Made by a program: the position numbers and the translations under genes. From Zygaena filipendulae (lineage: Eukaryota > Arthropoda > Insecta > Lepidoptera > Zygaenidae), in contig OU015653.1 of the NCBI GenBank assembly GCA_907165275.2, forward strand, positions 3,812,001 through 3,876,000: 64,000 bases of DNA, read 5' to 3'. The notes beneath the pieces were generated by a model. It did not search any database and was not told the origin of the DNA. It saw only the letters and a program-made list of their open reading frames with translations. This document shows positions 22,166 through 34,010 of this stretch, in pieces (position 1 is the stretch's first letter; the number at the start of each line of letters is the position of its first letter).

Positions 22166-23500
22166 TAGATAACAAGAACACATAATAGTGTGCGCGTGCG
22201 TAGTGGTGCGCATAGAATCAACGAACAGTTTTAAAAAGCAGTTTTTTATCAGTAAACTCAGAAACTGCTTCTCGTTACATTGCAAACAAATTGAATAAAA
22301 AAACACATAAACCGCGTTGACAGACGAACTCTTTTAAAAAACCTGTGATCAACCGAACATTATTTCAAAAACCAAACTATTTTTTTAATAACCGAACCCA
22401 ACCTGCCGAAAAAAATATGTATGTACCTACAGGAATATTTTTTATTCAGTGCGCAAACTTTTACAAATTAATTATTACGAATAGACAGTGTCCATATTTT
22501 GCTAATTTAAAGCCGGATAAAAAAAATTAAAAAAGTTTTGAACAAATAATGGAAATGTGTTCTATTACTGATACTGAACCACCAAAATTTTTTGCGCATT
22601 GCTTAAAAAATATCTCTGTATACCTATCTACATTTATTTATTTTCAACCAGTTATTTATCTGAGAAACTGTCGCTTCATTGTAATGAAAACCGTCAATGA
22701 CCAACCGCTCGCTACATGAACCTAAAATACCTAGCAGGTTTTGATAGTGAGCTTTGTAAAATAATACCTACTAGGTAGGTATTTACTTTTGTTAATTGTA
22801 CCTACTATGTCTGAAAATTATCTGAAGGCTCTCGAACGATGAAATAATTACAAATTGTCACTGTAAAATTTCTATTAACCTCTTTTGATAAAAAATTAAT
22901 AATATTCCAATAGTGGTAAAGTTCAAAATGCGCGCTTTATAATTTATATATATATATAGCATATATAATATACTTTTGGGAAATGCAGGGAAAAAATAGT
23001 ATATATTTATTTTTAATCATTATGTATCGGGCAGCATTCATCTACAAATTATTGCTAGCGAAAGATGCAGTTTTGTTGCCACGTATGCATTTCATTGTGA
23101 AATGTGCTGCGCTGCGGGTGCGTTCCAGACCAGTCACAGTTAATATAAAAAAGCGCGACAGAGACGAAAATATATTATTTTTCTATAATGTATGGTACAA
23201 TTCACAGAAATTAGTACGATACTATATAATATAGTACGGGTGGCAACCCTAATACAAACGCACACAAAAAAATCCAGTCAGTCTTAGGACTGCATGTGCA
23301 AGTGAAAACTTGTAAACATCTAAGCGTGACGGTCACCTGAGTTTAGTGCTTTTCCGATCCCAAAAGTGCCCAACGCTAAACATGTTTTTATTTAAAAAAC
23401 AAATAATAATTTGTGGTTATTTTCCACTAAAATGACGGCGTGATGTCGTGAGCTCGAGAGTAATATTTGCAACGTAACGTAATCTGCGGAGTATATTGGA
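22166..23500. other. AT-rich non-coding stretch with a (TA)n tract
   Basis: A TATATATATATATA tract lies at about 22945-22958. Open frames at 22124-22306 (minus), 22345-22530 and 22983-23234 show no domain. No repeat family is recognised. Confidence 0.5.
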
Positions 23501-23590
23501 AAATTTCGTTATCGCGTGCCAAGGGCGCGCCGTGGGGAGGGCTGGCCAGCACGCGAACCTTCGCCGGAGCCTACGCCGCCCTCCCTGCTA
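23501..23590. other. Short GC-rich block
   Basis: An abrupt GC-rich block contains GGGCGCGCCGTGGGG, with CGCGTGC near 23513 and GCACGCG near 23550 as a 7-bp inverted pair. No coding frame or promoter core is recognised. It may be a regulatory CpG-rich patch or a transposon fragment. Confidence 0.35.
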
Positions 23591-25193
23591 AGAATAACTG
23601 ATAAATTCAGTACCCAACTACCTACGTTTTGATAAATATAGTACCAACGCATTTTAGTACATATCTATTTATTGACAAATCGTTAAATCGCCTTCATATA
23701 AGTTGAAACAGGCTTTATTTTCATGTCTTATTGAAGTAATACCTACTTTTATCAGTACCTACAGTGCTTTAATTTACCTGCTTTTTATCGGAAACTAAGC
23801 TTTATCTCGTCAGCAATAAAGCAAGAGTAGGTAATTTATATGATGGTGATGTTAGTATCGCCTAAAATTGAGTGGATCCATTACTTTCGCTGCCGTTAGT
23901 AACGTTTGGTGATTTATAAAATTGCAGTTTAGTAACAGATACGCATCCAATGTTGCGGCAGATCAAAATTATGCGATAGTTTTCAGCGGAAGAACAGGTC
24001 ATTTTTTACTAAACTATCTATCATCTTTATCAATTTTATTGAAGAGAACTTTTTTGGTAGTAAAATTTGCGTTACACTTGTTACGCTCTATACGCATGAA
24101 TTTAGGTAAAAGTGTGAATATAATCCTAAGAATAAAGTTAAATGGACAAATTGTTGACAATAAACTTAGTAAAAATTGAAAAATTTAAACAAGATAACGT
24201 TGATCGCAGTCTATGATGCGATTCCATTCCTTTCCATGTACGCTTTTGTGATGCCTCCTTCATTTTATCTGTTTTATCGCTTCCCTATTGTAATAACCCG
24301 ATAGAATAACACCAATGCTATAAACATCATAACTGACCTCTAATTCTAAGTCATTCAGTCGAATTTTGTTCAAACACTGTTTGCTCCAGTGTATTTATTA
24401 AAAAGTAGTTTCCTCAGTTACAAAGATATCTAAAAGATAACAATAGAATAAAATGACTTTATTCCGGCCATATTTTTTTGTGCGTCATTGTAACGAGTTC
24501 CGAAAGGAGTCAAAGAATTATTTATGTTCGTTTTTTAATTTATGTCTGAGGTTGTTGATACAACTGGTATGAACGGCGAGTGTCCTTTGAAATTATTTAA
24601 ATATAAATAAATACATAAAAGCAGATTACAATACTTTTTTTTTATAAAGTAGATATCTGATCTAGTTTGTTTGATTCGGCTGTTTTGTTCGAAGAACAAT
24701 TTGAAGAAGTGTGACTGATTAGGAACGTTGTGTTTGTTTAGACAATTTAGGATCAATAGATAGCAAAAACGTCTCTATGTAAAGTAACACTAGGTGTACC
24801 TATCAAATATTTCGAGGCAAAAGATGAAGCAGCCTGTTTTTAGACAGGATTTTGAAGATGTGAGGTCAGAATCCGATGAAAACTAGAGCAAATATTTTAA
24901 TTTCACATAGAATTAGAATATTAAATATCCTATCTAGTTGACTAATTCATTAAAGTATAGCCCAAGCAACCGGATCTAGAAACTAGAAAACTTGCATAAG
25001 GCTAGCATAAAACAAGCAAATACTAAGAAATGGTGAAAGTTCTAACGCACACGTGGAAGTCAAAGAAATACGTAGATGCATATTTCAGATTTTTTGGTGA
25101 TCCAACCTGAGGTGAAAAGTATACACTGTACTTTATGTAACCTTGCTAAGCTCACAACATTTTGAATTAAAAAATCCAATGTCAAAATACTTT
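23591..25193. other. AT-rich non-coding stretch, nothing recognised
   Basis: The open frames at 23922-24179 and 24535-24756 (minus) have no domain. No repeat family is recognised. Confidence 0.5.
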
Positions 25194-25262
25194 TAAGGGT
25201 TCTGTACTCAAATGGTAAAAACGGAACTCTTATAATTTCGTCATCCATCCGTTTTTCAATCC
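25194..25262 (+). repeat. Fragment of a GGGTTC(C/T)GTAC dispersed repeat
   Basis: AAGGGTTCTGTACTCAAATG and GTAAAAACGGAACTCTTATA followed by CATCCATCCG match a dispersed lepidopteran repeat I know from the form AGGGTTCCGTAC...AAACGG. Only about 70 bases are preserved. Confidence 0.5.
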
Positions 25263-25639
25263 GCATGTTACAGTTATTTTACTTGGAGACTACACGTACA
25301 TTTGAATAATATTTAAAAAAGGGGCATCGTTTAAACTTCTTTATTAAGAAACGAATAACAAGGGATGACATAAAAATCTGTGTGAGGTTTAATTTTTGTT
25401 ACATAAGTCTTAAAAAATGTTACGTTTAAAACTGACTTTTATTTAAATCAGTAGTTGATAAGATCTACGCTACTACAGCCGTAAAAAATGTCTCCATAAA
25501 ACTTTTCAACTACGGTGTGGGAAATATCGAAAATATTGAAAGATGTAGAGTTAAAAATTTACAAAAATTATTTAAATGTGATAATATTCTGTTTCAAAGA
25601 TGTTGAAATATGACGAAAAAAATATAATCATTGAATTTT
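25263..25639. other. Non-coding stretch, nothing recognised
   Basis: No feature is recognised. Confidence 0.5.
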
Positions 25640-25831
25640 TATTATAAACATTCTTCCCTCCTACGGATCCCTTTGCTTTGCGTGGTCCAACATACACCTT
25701 TCCAGATTTTTATTATATAACCTTATAAATAGAAACATAAGTAAGAACCTATTTTAAACCTATTTAATACCTACATATTGTGTGTCTCATCTTGCTTAAA
25801 TAAATCTTTCTTTCTTTCTTCTTTCTTTCTA
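25640..25831 (+). mobile_element. Probable retroelement 3' end with (CTTT)n tail
   Basis: CTTGCTTAAATAAATCTTTC followed by TTTCTTTCTTCTTTCTTTCT has the AATAAA-like signal plus short tandem tail usual for insect non-LTR retrotransposons. Upstream (CCTACGGATCCCTTTG) looks like 3' untranslated sequence. No coding part is recognised and the left limit is a guess. Confidence 0.45.
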
Positions 25832-26164
25832 TTATTTTTTTAAAACAAACCCAATATTCTTTCGGTGGTTTAAGAGAAATGAGGAAAAGATTCAAGCCTA
25901 AGCCTAAACTACCCTAGCTTGAAACCAAAGCTACCCACCAAGCATCTTACCGTGGTAATTTGGTATAGTTATCAGTTGATAATATTATAGTTGATGGTTT
26001 TATGTCAACTTGATTATTTAAAGACGTGACATAGCTTCTTACAGTTGAACATGTTACTCACCTCACATATATAAAACGTGCAAGCAACAAGTCCAGAAAT
26101 ACAATATATTATAACACAACACCTGAGAAACACCGAACTGAATTAATTAAACCGCAGATAGAAA
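25832..26164. other. Non-coding stretch, nothing recognised
   Basis: No feature is recognised. Confidence 0.45.
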
Positions 26165-26392
26165 CTTCACGATTTTTACGTGGGCGGAAAAGCCTTCGCC
26201 GCCGCCTGAAAAGCGTGCACCCTCCCCCACAGCTGAAAGGTTACTGAGGGAGGTAAAGCAGAGCCTCTCGAAGCTTTCCCGGCAATAGACGCGCGCATCT
26301 CATACCTTAAGCTTGCACTCTATATACATGGGGAAAACGAGGGTCGCGGCTTCTGCATATGTTAGCGGATGTAATATAGAGGACAGGTAAGA
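26165..26392 (+). promoter_or_regulatory. GC-rich block ending in a consensus splice donor (candidate)
   Basis: The block 26180-26300 is GC-rich (TTCGCCGCCGCCTG, CACCCTCCCCCACAG). A TATATA lies at 26321-26326, and GGACAG|GTAAGAAA at 26381-26394 is a full-consensus 5' splice site. No initiator sits at the right distance from the TATATA and no coding frame runs to the donor. At most this may be a non-coding first exon, and a chance donor is quite possible. Confidence 0.25.
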
Positions 26393-26633
26393 AATTTCCT
26401 ACATCGCCAGTGACTTAAGATAATGCAATGCAAAGCAATAACGGTAACCTTAAATAAAACCAGTCGAGAGAGTCTCAGATCCGCACAGTTATTAATAATA
26501 TACATATGTAGGTAGGTATTTAAAGTAAATGTTTTACTGATTGACTGACTGACTGATTGACAAAGTTAAAAACAAAAAAGTATTGAAATGGGCATCCTAC
26601 AACGTCGGGGTGCTTTAGGGCCTTTCCTATAAC

Positions 26634-26760
26634 CATTTTAGGAAAAGGTAGTCATTTTAGGAAAGTGGTGATTTTAGGAAAGTGGTCATTTTAGGAAAGT
26701 GGACATTTTAGGAAAGTGAACATTTTAGGAAAGGGAACATTTTAGGAAAGGGAACATTTT
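26634..26760. repeat. 17-bp minisatellite, about 7 units
   Basis: The unit is CATTTTAGGAAAGTGGT with variants ending GGA, GAA or GGGAA. The last units are most alike (AAAGGGAA), suggesting recent duplication at the right edge. The first unit carries AAAAGG instead of AAAGTGG. The array is tandem and ungapped apart from a 1-2 base slip in the second unit. Confidence 0.9.
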
Positions 26761-26834
26761 CGACCTAAAGAAATAAATGTATACGATGTAATTTAATAAT
26801 ATAAATTTTTTGTGTTTATTTGATTTTTTGGAAA

Positions 26835-26982
26835 GAATAAGCTCAAAAACTACTTAACTAACAAAAATTCTTTCACTTATGGAAAACTACAGTGTTCCTG
26901 ATTGACGTAGAGTACTTTTTATTCCAAAATTCCCACGGTTACTTTGAAGTTAACTAGAGTGAAACCGTGGCGGGACGACTAA
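26835..26982 (+). mobile_element. Helitron-like element, 5'-truncated (subfamily v)
   Basis: The core matches the copies at 39863 and 59515: AAATTCTTTCACTTATGGAA, then TGACGTAGAGTACTTTTTAT and an AAATTCCCACGG block. The hairpin GTGAAACCGTGGCGG precedes CTAA|T, which still satisfies the CTRR rule. The 5' end is missing. Confidence 0.65.
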
Positions 26983-28635
26983 TATGAAATATATATAAAT
27001 TATGTATAAGATGTAGTATGTCATTTCCTATAGGTGAGTACAAGAGAAGATTAAAAAAAAATTAAACCCATTCCACGAGGGTGATATGGCCAATTATGGT
27101 CTAGTTGCCTACAGACACGGAATCTTACCTCTATGACTACAGAATACAGGCTATATAATATTTTTTATGAAAAAGTTCAGTGTTCATGGAGTCGAGTCGG
27201 TACGTACCTACAGGGTAAGTAAAATTTTGGTTGGTAAAACTTTGGAAACGCCATATTTATAGCCCAGGAAAAACTCAAAAGAAAATTATAATTTTCTCAC
27301 GTACATTAAAAAGGATAAATTCTTTTATTATGTAGGTATGTCTCTTGTCAACAAAAGTGAATAAGTGTTATATAATCTGTTTGTACGTACGAGGAAATAT
27401 ACACACAATAAAAACTTGAGGTTTCTCCTGAAATTAACGATGTAAGAGTTGACAGGCCCGACGGAGCTTATCTTTAGGTTTTTAATGGGAAGGGAAAATT
27501 ATAGCCTTTTTTTCACTTCCTTCAAAGCTTACCTACAACCATTAACTGTGTTTTTCCTTTTTGTTTTTTTTTTGTATAATAAACGTTGTTCTGCGTAATG
27601 TAATCTTGCAATTGTTTTCCTCGCTTCTCTTTGTTTGGAATATCTTTTGGAGAAAATTCTTGATGTTTTATACTGTATAGTTCATTTTTTAATCTCTCTC
27701 ACTTTCAAATTAGTCGACGAGAATTATAAACAGACTATAGATGTGTTACAAAAAATTAATAATGACGAATATCGCGGACAATTTATTATGTTTGTCTCTA
27801 TTTCATAAAAGTAAATTCTTCAAGTTATTGTTTTGAAAACTAGCAGTTAAAGATATATCACATATATATATCACACTATATACAATCACTCCTACAAACC
27901 CTAATTCAATTCTCCATAAGTCGAACTTTTTATTAGCTCTTCAGCATTATGATTATTATTATTATACAAAAATTTTTAACCTCTTTTTTCCCCTTTAAAT
28001 AAAAAAAGCTTTTTAATTTTTTCCCCTTTTTAGCTTTCATTTTTAAATTTAAACAGGTATTATAGATACATACTGATTAACTCGATAAAATATACTTTCA
28101 GTAAGTTTAATCCTGTTGAAATAAACAATATTAATGCAAATGACAATTGAGTATATCTACATAAGTTTTAATGTTTCAATATAGAAGTAATAATAAAACA
28201 GTACAAATGGAATTGCAATATTCCTTAACACGTAAGCACTTGCTTCAGAATGATGCGACTGGAGTTTTTCTTTCACACTCACATCCTGCGACTGTAAGTA
28301 GATAAAGTGAACATCCAAAAACGTATGACCTTCAAAACTACACTAAGCACCCTCCGAAACACCTTTATAGAACATAGTAATGCGGGAGCGGGGCAGGCCA
28401 TCTCATACTGGCTGTGTTGTAAAAGAGAAAGATACATGCTCTTCGTCAGACTATTAATCACAGTCCCCTAAAAGCCTCTGCTATACAAAAAATTAACACC
28501 ATGCAATTCACGGGAGACATGGCACAGAGAATTCTTCACAAGTTTTTGCAAGGTATGGCTACCTACTTACCCTCTGCCTGGAAAGTTTCATGTCTTTCTC
28601 TACCCTCATAGATGACAAAATAGGGTGTAATTTTA
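26983..28635. other. AT-rich non-coding stretch, nothing recognised
   Basis: No repeat family or gene is recognised in 1.6 kb. The open frame at 28279-28461 (minus) has no domain. Confidence 0.5.
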
Positions 28636-28714
28636 ATGTTCACTTTAATACGGGAATCAAACCCGCGATATTTGGCATAACGGTCAGGTTCATAAACAAC
28701 TAGACCAACGACTG
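28636..28714 (-). mobile_element. tRNA-derived SINE head
   Basis: On the minus strand an exact A box TGGTCTAGTTG (28697-28707) is followed by GGTTTGATTCC (28653-28663), one mismatch from the B-box consensus, at normal spacing. GACCGTTATGCCAA lies between them. The body after the B box is short and worn. The head abuts the Helitron that starts at 28715. It resembles the SINE at 20943. Confidence 0.65.
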
Positions 28715-28927
28715 TCAAAACACTATAATATAAATAAAACACAGTCCTCCGCCGCGTCTGTCTGTTTGTCTGTCTGTCTGTTTGCGATAAACTCGAAACA
28801 ACTGAACGGATTTTCATGCGATTTTCACCAATAGATAGTGATTCAAGAGGAAGGTTTGTGCGTACAATTTATCCTAGAATTCCTGCGGGAACTCCGAAGT
28901 TACCTACCGTGGTACCGTAACAGCTAG
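28715..28927 (+). mobile_element. Helitron-like element, full length (subfamily iii)
   Basis: The 5' part (CACTATAATATAAATAAAAC, then CAGTCCTCCGCC and the GTCTGTTTGTCTGTCTGTCT tract) matches the reversed halves at 4861 and 13600. The 3' part has CCTGCGGGAACTCCGAAGTT, a CTACCGTGG remnant of the hairpin and CAGCTAG|T. It is the only complete copy of this subfamily here. The open frame at 28563-28817 (minus) spans SINE and Helitron and is not a gene. Confidence 0.8.
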
Positions 28928-30033
28928 TTTATAAAAACTTTCATTACGTTCAAACGTTCATACTAACTTTTTAAGTTTTACCGTTACTAAAAAGTTAATA
29001 AAAATTCAATAAATAAATATTTTCAACTATGGCTTATGGTTTTGGCGTTTACAACATAATATTCCGAAATAAACTTAAACCAACTTTTTACCTAAAAAAA
29101 CACGAGCCTAAAAGACTGAAATCAATACTAAAACGTTTACCTTTTATAAAAATCTTTAGGGAGATAGCAACATGAGATTTATGTAGTCCAAACAGGCAAA
29201 ATAAGAATGACGTAGTGAGCCTGAATCGACTGTGCATACATTTTGGCTCCAACGCCGTGGAATTTCATTTCGTTAGTGTTATCTGTTGATGTATGGCACG
29301 ACATTTCACTTTGCAAAAGTGGATTCTTTGCAAAAACAATACGAGCGTAAAATGTGATTTTGATTTTTGAAATGCATAAAAGATAAAAATTGTAGGTATG
29401 AGCATTGAGCATTCTTTATAATATTTATAACTTAATAACTTAACTTAATAACTTATAATTTATAACTTTTGTAAAAGAAAATACAACCATTAAACTTTTA
29501 TTGACATTGAAAGACAGAATGAGAGCATAAGCGAATTGGCGTGTTACACTTTAATTAAAAAGTTAAACATCTCAAAACTTTGTCATAGTAGAGTAACATT
29601 TAAAAGAATTAATAATTAATACTTTTGTTGAGTGCTTGTTAAAGGGAACGTATCTAAAAGGCTTAAGCGCTAAGTTGGCCGTAACGGGTAGTCATTGACG
29701 GGATTGTAATCCCATCGGCGGACCATTGAAGCCTGAAAAAGTGTATAGAGCGTTGAAAATTCGGATTACACGCATAATGCTGACGCAATACTACGTTTTA
29801 TAGGAAAGTGTCAATGAATAACATATAAATCAACATTACACGAGCCAGGATTTCAAATGACAAAAATACCTATTACCTATCTGCGTAAATGTAATGTCGT
29901 GTTTGATTTGTGTCATTTAGTTTAACTCAAAAATATGTGTAATATAATATAAATAGTAGGTAAATTATCAAAAATCGCCAAAGTGATCATTTAGGCACAT
30001 CTTGTTGTTATTATGTTTAAATTCTGCAGATTA
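28928..30033. other. AT-rich non-coding stretch, nothing recognised
   Basis: A small ACTTAATA direct repeat lies at about 29428-29455. The open frame at 29179-29412 (minus) has no domain. Nothing else is recognised. Confidence 0.5.
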
Positions 30034-30336
30034 TCTACCTATACTATAATAAAGAAGTAGAATCCGCTATTCTGTACATTGAATACTTTTACCTAAAATT
30101 GAGAGGAAGAAGAAGAATAACCAAGCACAAAAAAAAAGTTTTTAAAATTATTTTCTGTCTGTCTGTCTGTTCGCGATAATCTCCGAATCTACTGAACAGA
30201 TTATCATGCGGTTTTCAAAGGTAGATTAAGCTTAGCCTGGAGCCACATATAGGTTTGTTTTATTGAAATCGGATGTCGGGAAAAAAGTTGTTGTATAAAA
30301 ATCTCTCGCGCGGGTGAAACCGCGGGGCACAGCTAG
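30034..30336 (+). mobile_element. Helitron-like element, full length (subfamily ii)
   Basis: A|TCTACCTATACTATAATAAA, GTAGAATCCGCTATTCTGTA, the CTGTCTGTCTGTC tract and CGATAATCTCCGAATCTACT lead to GATGTCGGGAAAAAAGTTGT. The hairpin GCGGGTGAAACCGCGGGGCA and CTAG|T close it. It aligns end to end with 21158-21440, with a small insertion (TAGCCTGGAGCC) in the middle. Confidence 0.88.
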
Positions 30337-30590
30337 TCATCAATAAATTTTTTTAATAAAATATCTTGGAAGATATGATTTTCATAGCGAATGGCGCTAG
30401 TATAACTGTTATGCACCTTAGAGCGTAAGCTAGGTAGAAGTAGAACCTATCGCAAACGCAACATTGGCGCCGAAAACTTGCAAACCCCACACGAGCATAA
30501 TCGCGGGTTAACTAGCAAGTTAGTTAAGCGATGGGGTCTCAAATTTTACATTTTTATAACTTTTGCCCTTCAATTCAAATTTTCCAATTC

Positions 30591-30632
30591 TTTCACCTGC
30601 ATGAATTCCGGGATTACCTCGGAAACTCCTAA
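30591..30632 (-). mobile_element. Helitron-like remnant
   Basis: TTTCACCTGCATGAATTCCG and GGATTACCTCGGAAACTCC form a worn reversed hairpin and core. It lies inside the open frame 30478-30852, which is one reason that frame is not called as a gene. Confidence 0.4.
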
Positions 30633-32051
30633 CGGTAATAGATATGAAACAGTGTTTCGCCAAAACCCATTCATTATGCAAAAATCGGTATCCCTCAACC
30701 TCTATCAGTCATGTTTTTCAGAAGTTAACAGGACAAATGCACCAACGATAACAATATGTAAGTTTATAGATAAAAGTAGACAGGATATTATTGAAAAAAA
30801 AAATCATAAAACATGCAGAAGTTGCCACTTATTCCTTCATGTTCGTGATTAAAATTATAAATTCCCCTCGACTCTTTTCGAGTACCACCACCGAAGTGAA
30901 GGAGGAAGGTGAAAACTCGTAACAAATTGCGTTAAATTGTAATAGAAACTCGTTTCCCGTGAAACTTTCAATGAGATTACGAGGCAAATTCAATATTTAA
31001 GATTGATTTGGGCAGATGTTTGAAGGGCATCACCAACGTCTCATAAAAGGGCAACCTTCATATATGAAATTAGGCTTGTATTTTACTGAAAAAAATTTGT
31101 ATTCGGCTTTACAAAAATCTGTTCAGCAGCCGGGAAAATTCATTTTTGTTAAACATACAATTTTCAAGTCTATAAAATACTTATAGCTTTACTTAAACAG
31201 ACCTCGGTCAAGCACGAGTAATAAACAACATACCTACGTACTAAGTTTTATGTACCAACTTAATATGTACGTACTCCGTAAACAAGACAGACTTTTTGTA
31301 AGAAATTGTAAAGGAGATGAGAGTTGAGAGTTTGTTACGACCCGAAACGATGTTTAGAGAAAATGTAAAGCTAGGGAGTAAATAAAAAAAGACATTTCGG
31401 TCTTAAAGTTGTGAAAATTTGCATGATACAAGCTAAGATAAACACAATTCTCATCGGAATATTTTTAGACTACATCTGAACAAAGTCCTTCCTCTCTTTA
31501 TAATGGACTTTTGCACATTCATCATTAAATTTCAATTGGCGTATGATGACGTACGGTTAGGTGTGAAAATGCAATCAAGGAGTAATAAACGGATATACAC
31601 GGAATCATTTTGAAAAAGGCGTGTTGTAAGTACCTAACTTTCCCAAAATCCATATCAAATTGTCATCGACAACTAGAGCCATTACCTCACGACGTTGTTA
31701 CCCGACAAGTAACGCACGTCCCCCTTACAACTCTTCTTGTCTTGCTATCTATGTAAATACATAAATTTTTATATTCAGTTAGCAAGAAAAAAGATTATGA
31801 TACACATATAACTGGACATAGATAAGCAATAGTGTGTTAACCCACACTGGAGAAATTTTGAGTAAATCGTGTTTTAAAAGTAGAAGTGCCATTTTGTGTC
31901 AACATTTTTTATGTTCAATATTTAGTTACATATTTAAGCAATGTAGTAAGGTAAACACATAATTAAAAAACGTTCCCTAACTCTCAATAAATTGTTCTGA
32001 ATCAATAACTTAATTTTGTGGGTTAACATGTTATTGCTTATCTGCGTCCAA
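30633..32051. other. Non-coding stretch, nothing recognised
   Basis: No repeat family is recognised. The 124-codon frame at 30478-30852 has no domain, no plausible start context and a lysine/asparagine-rich end from an A-run. Confidence 0.45.
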
Positions 32052-32291
32052 CTAATCAATATTTGGGTCACCGAGCTTCGCTCGTTGTGTATAGCGCCAT
32101 CTGTTCTTATACGTAGAAAAACAAACACTCATTTTTCATTTCCTGAAAACACGGATAAACGACGTTTTTTAAAAATTAAACCTAGCTAGATCGATTAATC
32201 GCCCCCGAAACCCCCTTGCATACAAAATTTCATGAAAATCATTGGAGCCGTTTCCGAGATTCGTAGAGATTGTTCGTTTAAAGATAGTAGA
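32052..32291 (-). mobile_element. CCGAGCTTCGCTCG foldback-ended repeat, possible Helitron
   Basis: On the minus strand it begins A|TCTACTATCTTTAAACGAAC, passes AAATTTTGTATGCAAGGGGG and CGATTAATCGATCTAGCTAG, and ends in a GAGCGAAGCTC hairpin a few bases before TTAG|T. I know this block order from many lepidopteran genomes. The A|TC start and hairpin before a CTRR-like end fit a Helitron, but the 3' end is not proven. The open frame at 31934-32128 (minus) overlaps it by chance. Confidence 0.6.
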
Positions 32292-33944
32292 TATAAAATT
32301 GCACTCTAAGATATTAGATACGGTTACAAAAGTTGGTTGTTTATTTTAACGGACAGATCAAATAGTTGCATCTGCGTCCCCTTTTTTAGCAAATGAAGCG
32401 TGTAATCATTGCACACGTATATATATATGTGTGCCTATATGTGTATTCTTCACGTACGGCATACTATCCCGCCGCCGTCCTGTGACGAACCAGCCTGAGG
32501 CATCCAATTTGCAGAAAAAGAATCCCACAAACACTGTGTTTCTCGCTCGAGATCACACCGCGCACTATTTGAATTTTCTGGAGAGGGAGGGCGGAATCAA
32601 TTTAAATTTTAACTTACACTTAATACACCCTTGTTTGGTGTCTAAGTGGTATGTTCCAGTCACCCTCTGTTTTGGACGAATAAGTTGGTGAGACAAGAAC
32701 GGCAACGACGGCAAATCTTGACAAACATAGAAAGTAAAGAGCACTTTCATTTCGGACATGCTACCAACGTATATTTTTTGCTTTGGAGTAGTTTGTAAAC
32801 AATACTTACTCGTGTAGATCCCAAATTAAATATTGGTGGAAGTAGGATTAAAGACACAATTACAATGTAATATACAAATGTAAGATCGTCAATTAATATG
32901 ACCACTGAGCCTTTCTATATTATTAATATTATTATTATTATTATTATCTTTAAACTGAAAAAAATGCAAAAAAAAAAAAACTGTATGTAAACAAAACTAG
33001 TGACTGAAATCATTATGATAATTTTTGATCTGTTTATCAGTTTGCTTGTTCACGCATCACTAAAAAAAATCGAGTTTCTATGAATGGAACTTGACATGTT
33101 TTAGCTTGATGATTAGTGGCTATCTCCTTACGTCAAAGATTTCTCGAGGGAGCCCTAAAATTATCTCAGAGGGAACTTAGAAAATCACTATATCTTAAAT
33201 ACATAATACTATAACATTTCTTGATGATGATGAAGATACACTACTATATTAAAAATAGGGGACACTTCTGCTCATTTATTTACCCCTTTTTTGGGACATT
33301 TTTTGTAAAAGTAAATTTATTTACTAATACCTAATACTAGTTTACTGTGGGATCAAGTACTAGATCTGTGTGTTGTGATGTGGATCATTATTATTATTTC
33401 GTATTTACAATAGCTATTTAAAGTTATCAAGCTTTTCCTTATTTTGAATCGATGTATTTGTTGAGTGTGATGAAAATACCGTTTTTATATTATTATTAAC
33501 TTTATTTTGAAGGATATGAAGTACAATATGTTAATATATTACTTTTTATATGCTTGTTACAATTATACTGTAGTAGAAGTATCTGGCACTCTTGACAACA
33601 ACGAAATAGAAATTGTAAGTTTCACAAACAGGGTTTTGGCTCTCGCTCATTCTCATTTTGTCGATGACCCGAGTGAGTAAATAAATCCTTGGCCTTTGTA
33701 ATGAATATGCCAACTTAAATTGCATTAGTGGGCATGTCGACGAAATACGATGTCGATTGTGGTTTTCATAATGGCAAATGGTAAATTGGAATTTGAAATG
33801 AAATTTTGTTTAAAGACGTACCTAGGCTATTTGGCTACAAATAAACAGTATTGAAGGGCATTTTTATTTTTGATACTATTTATTATCATATACCTACCTC
33901 TAATAAATATTACATAGCAAATTATGTTATTATCAATTTGTGCC
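32292..33944. other. AT-rich non-coding stretch with simple repeats
   Basis: An (ATT)n tract lies at about 32919-32946, an A-run at 32968-32980 and a TATATATATG tract near 32420. Open frames at 32431-32691 and 32565-32759 (minus) overlap on opposite strands and have no domain. Confidence 0.5.
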
Positions 33945-34010
33945 TGCGGTTTCGTCCGTATAAATTTCGAGATTTCTTCGGGAACTATGCATCGGGATCC
34001 TATCCTATCA
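33945..34010 (-). mobile_element. Worn Helitron-like 3' remnant
   Basis: GCCTGCGGTTTCGTCCGTAT followed by ATTTCGAGATTTCTTCGGGA matches the reversed hairpin and core with many substitutions. Confidence 0.4.

Noticed and set aside
30478..30852. 124-codon open frame, plus strand
   Set aside because: It contains a reversed Helitron hairpin remnant at 30591-30632 and an A-run giving lysine/asparagine. No domain or conserved start context is seen.
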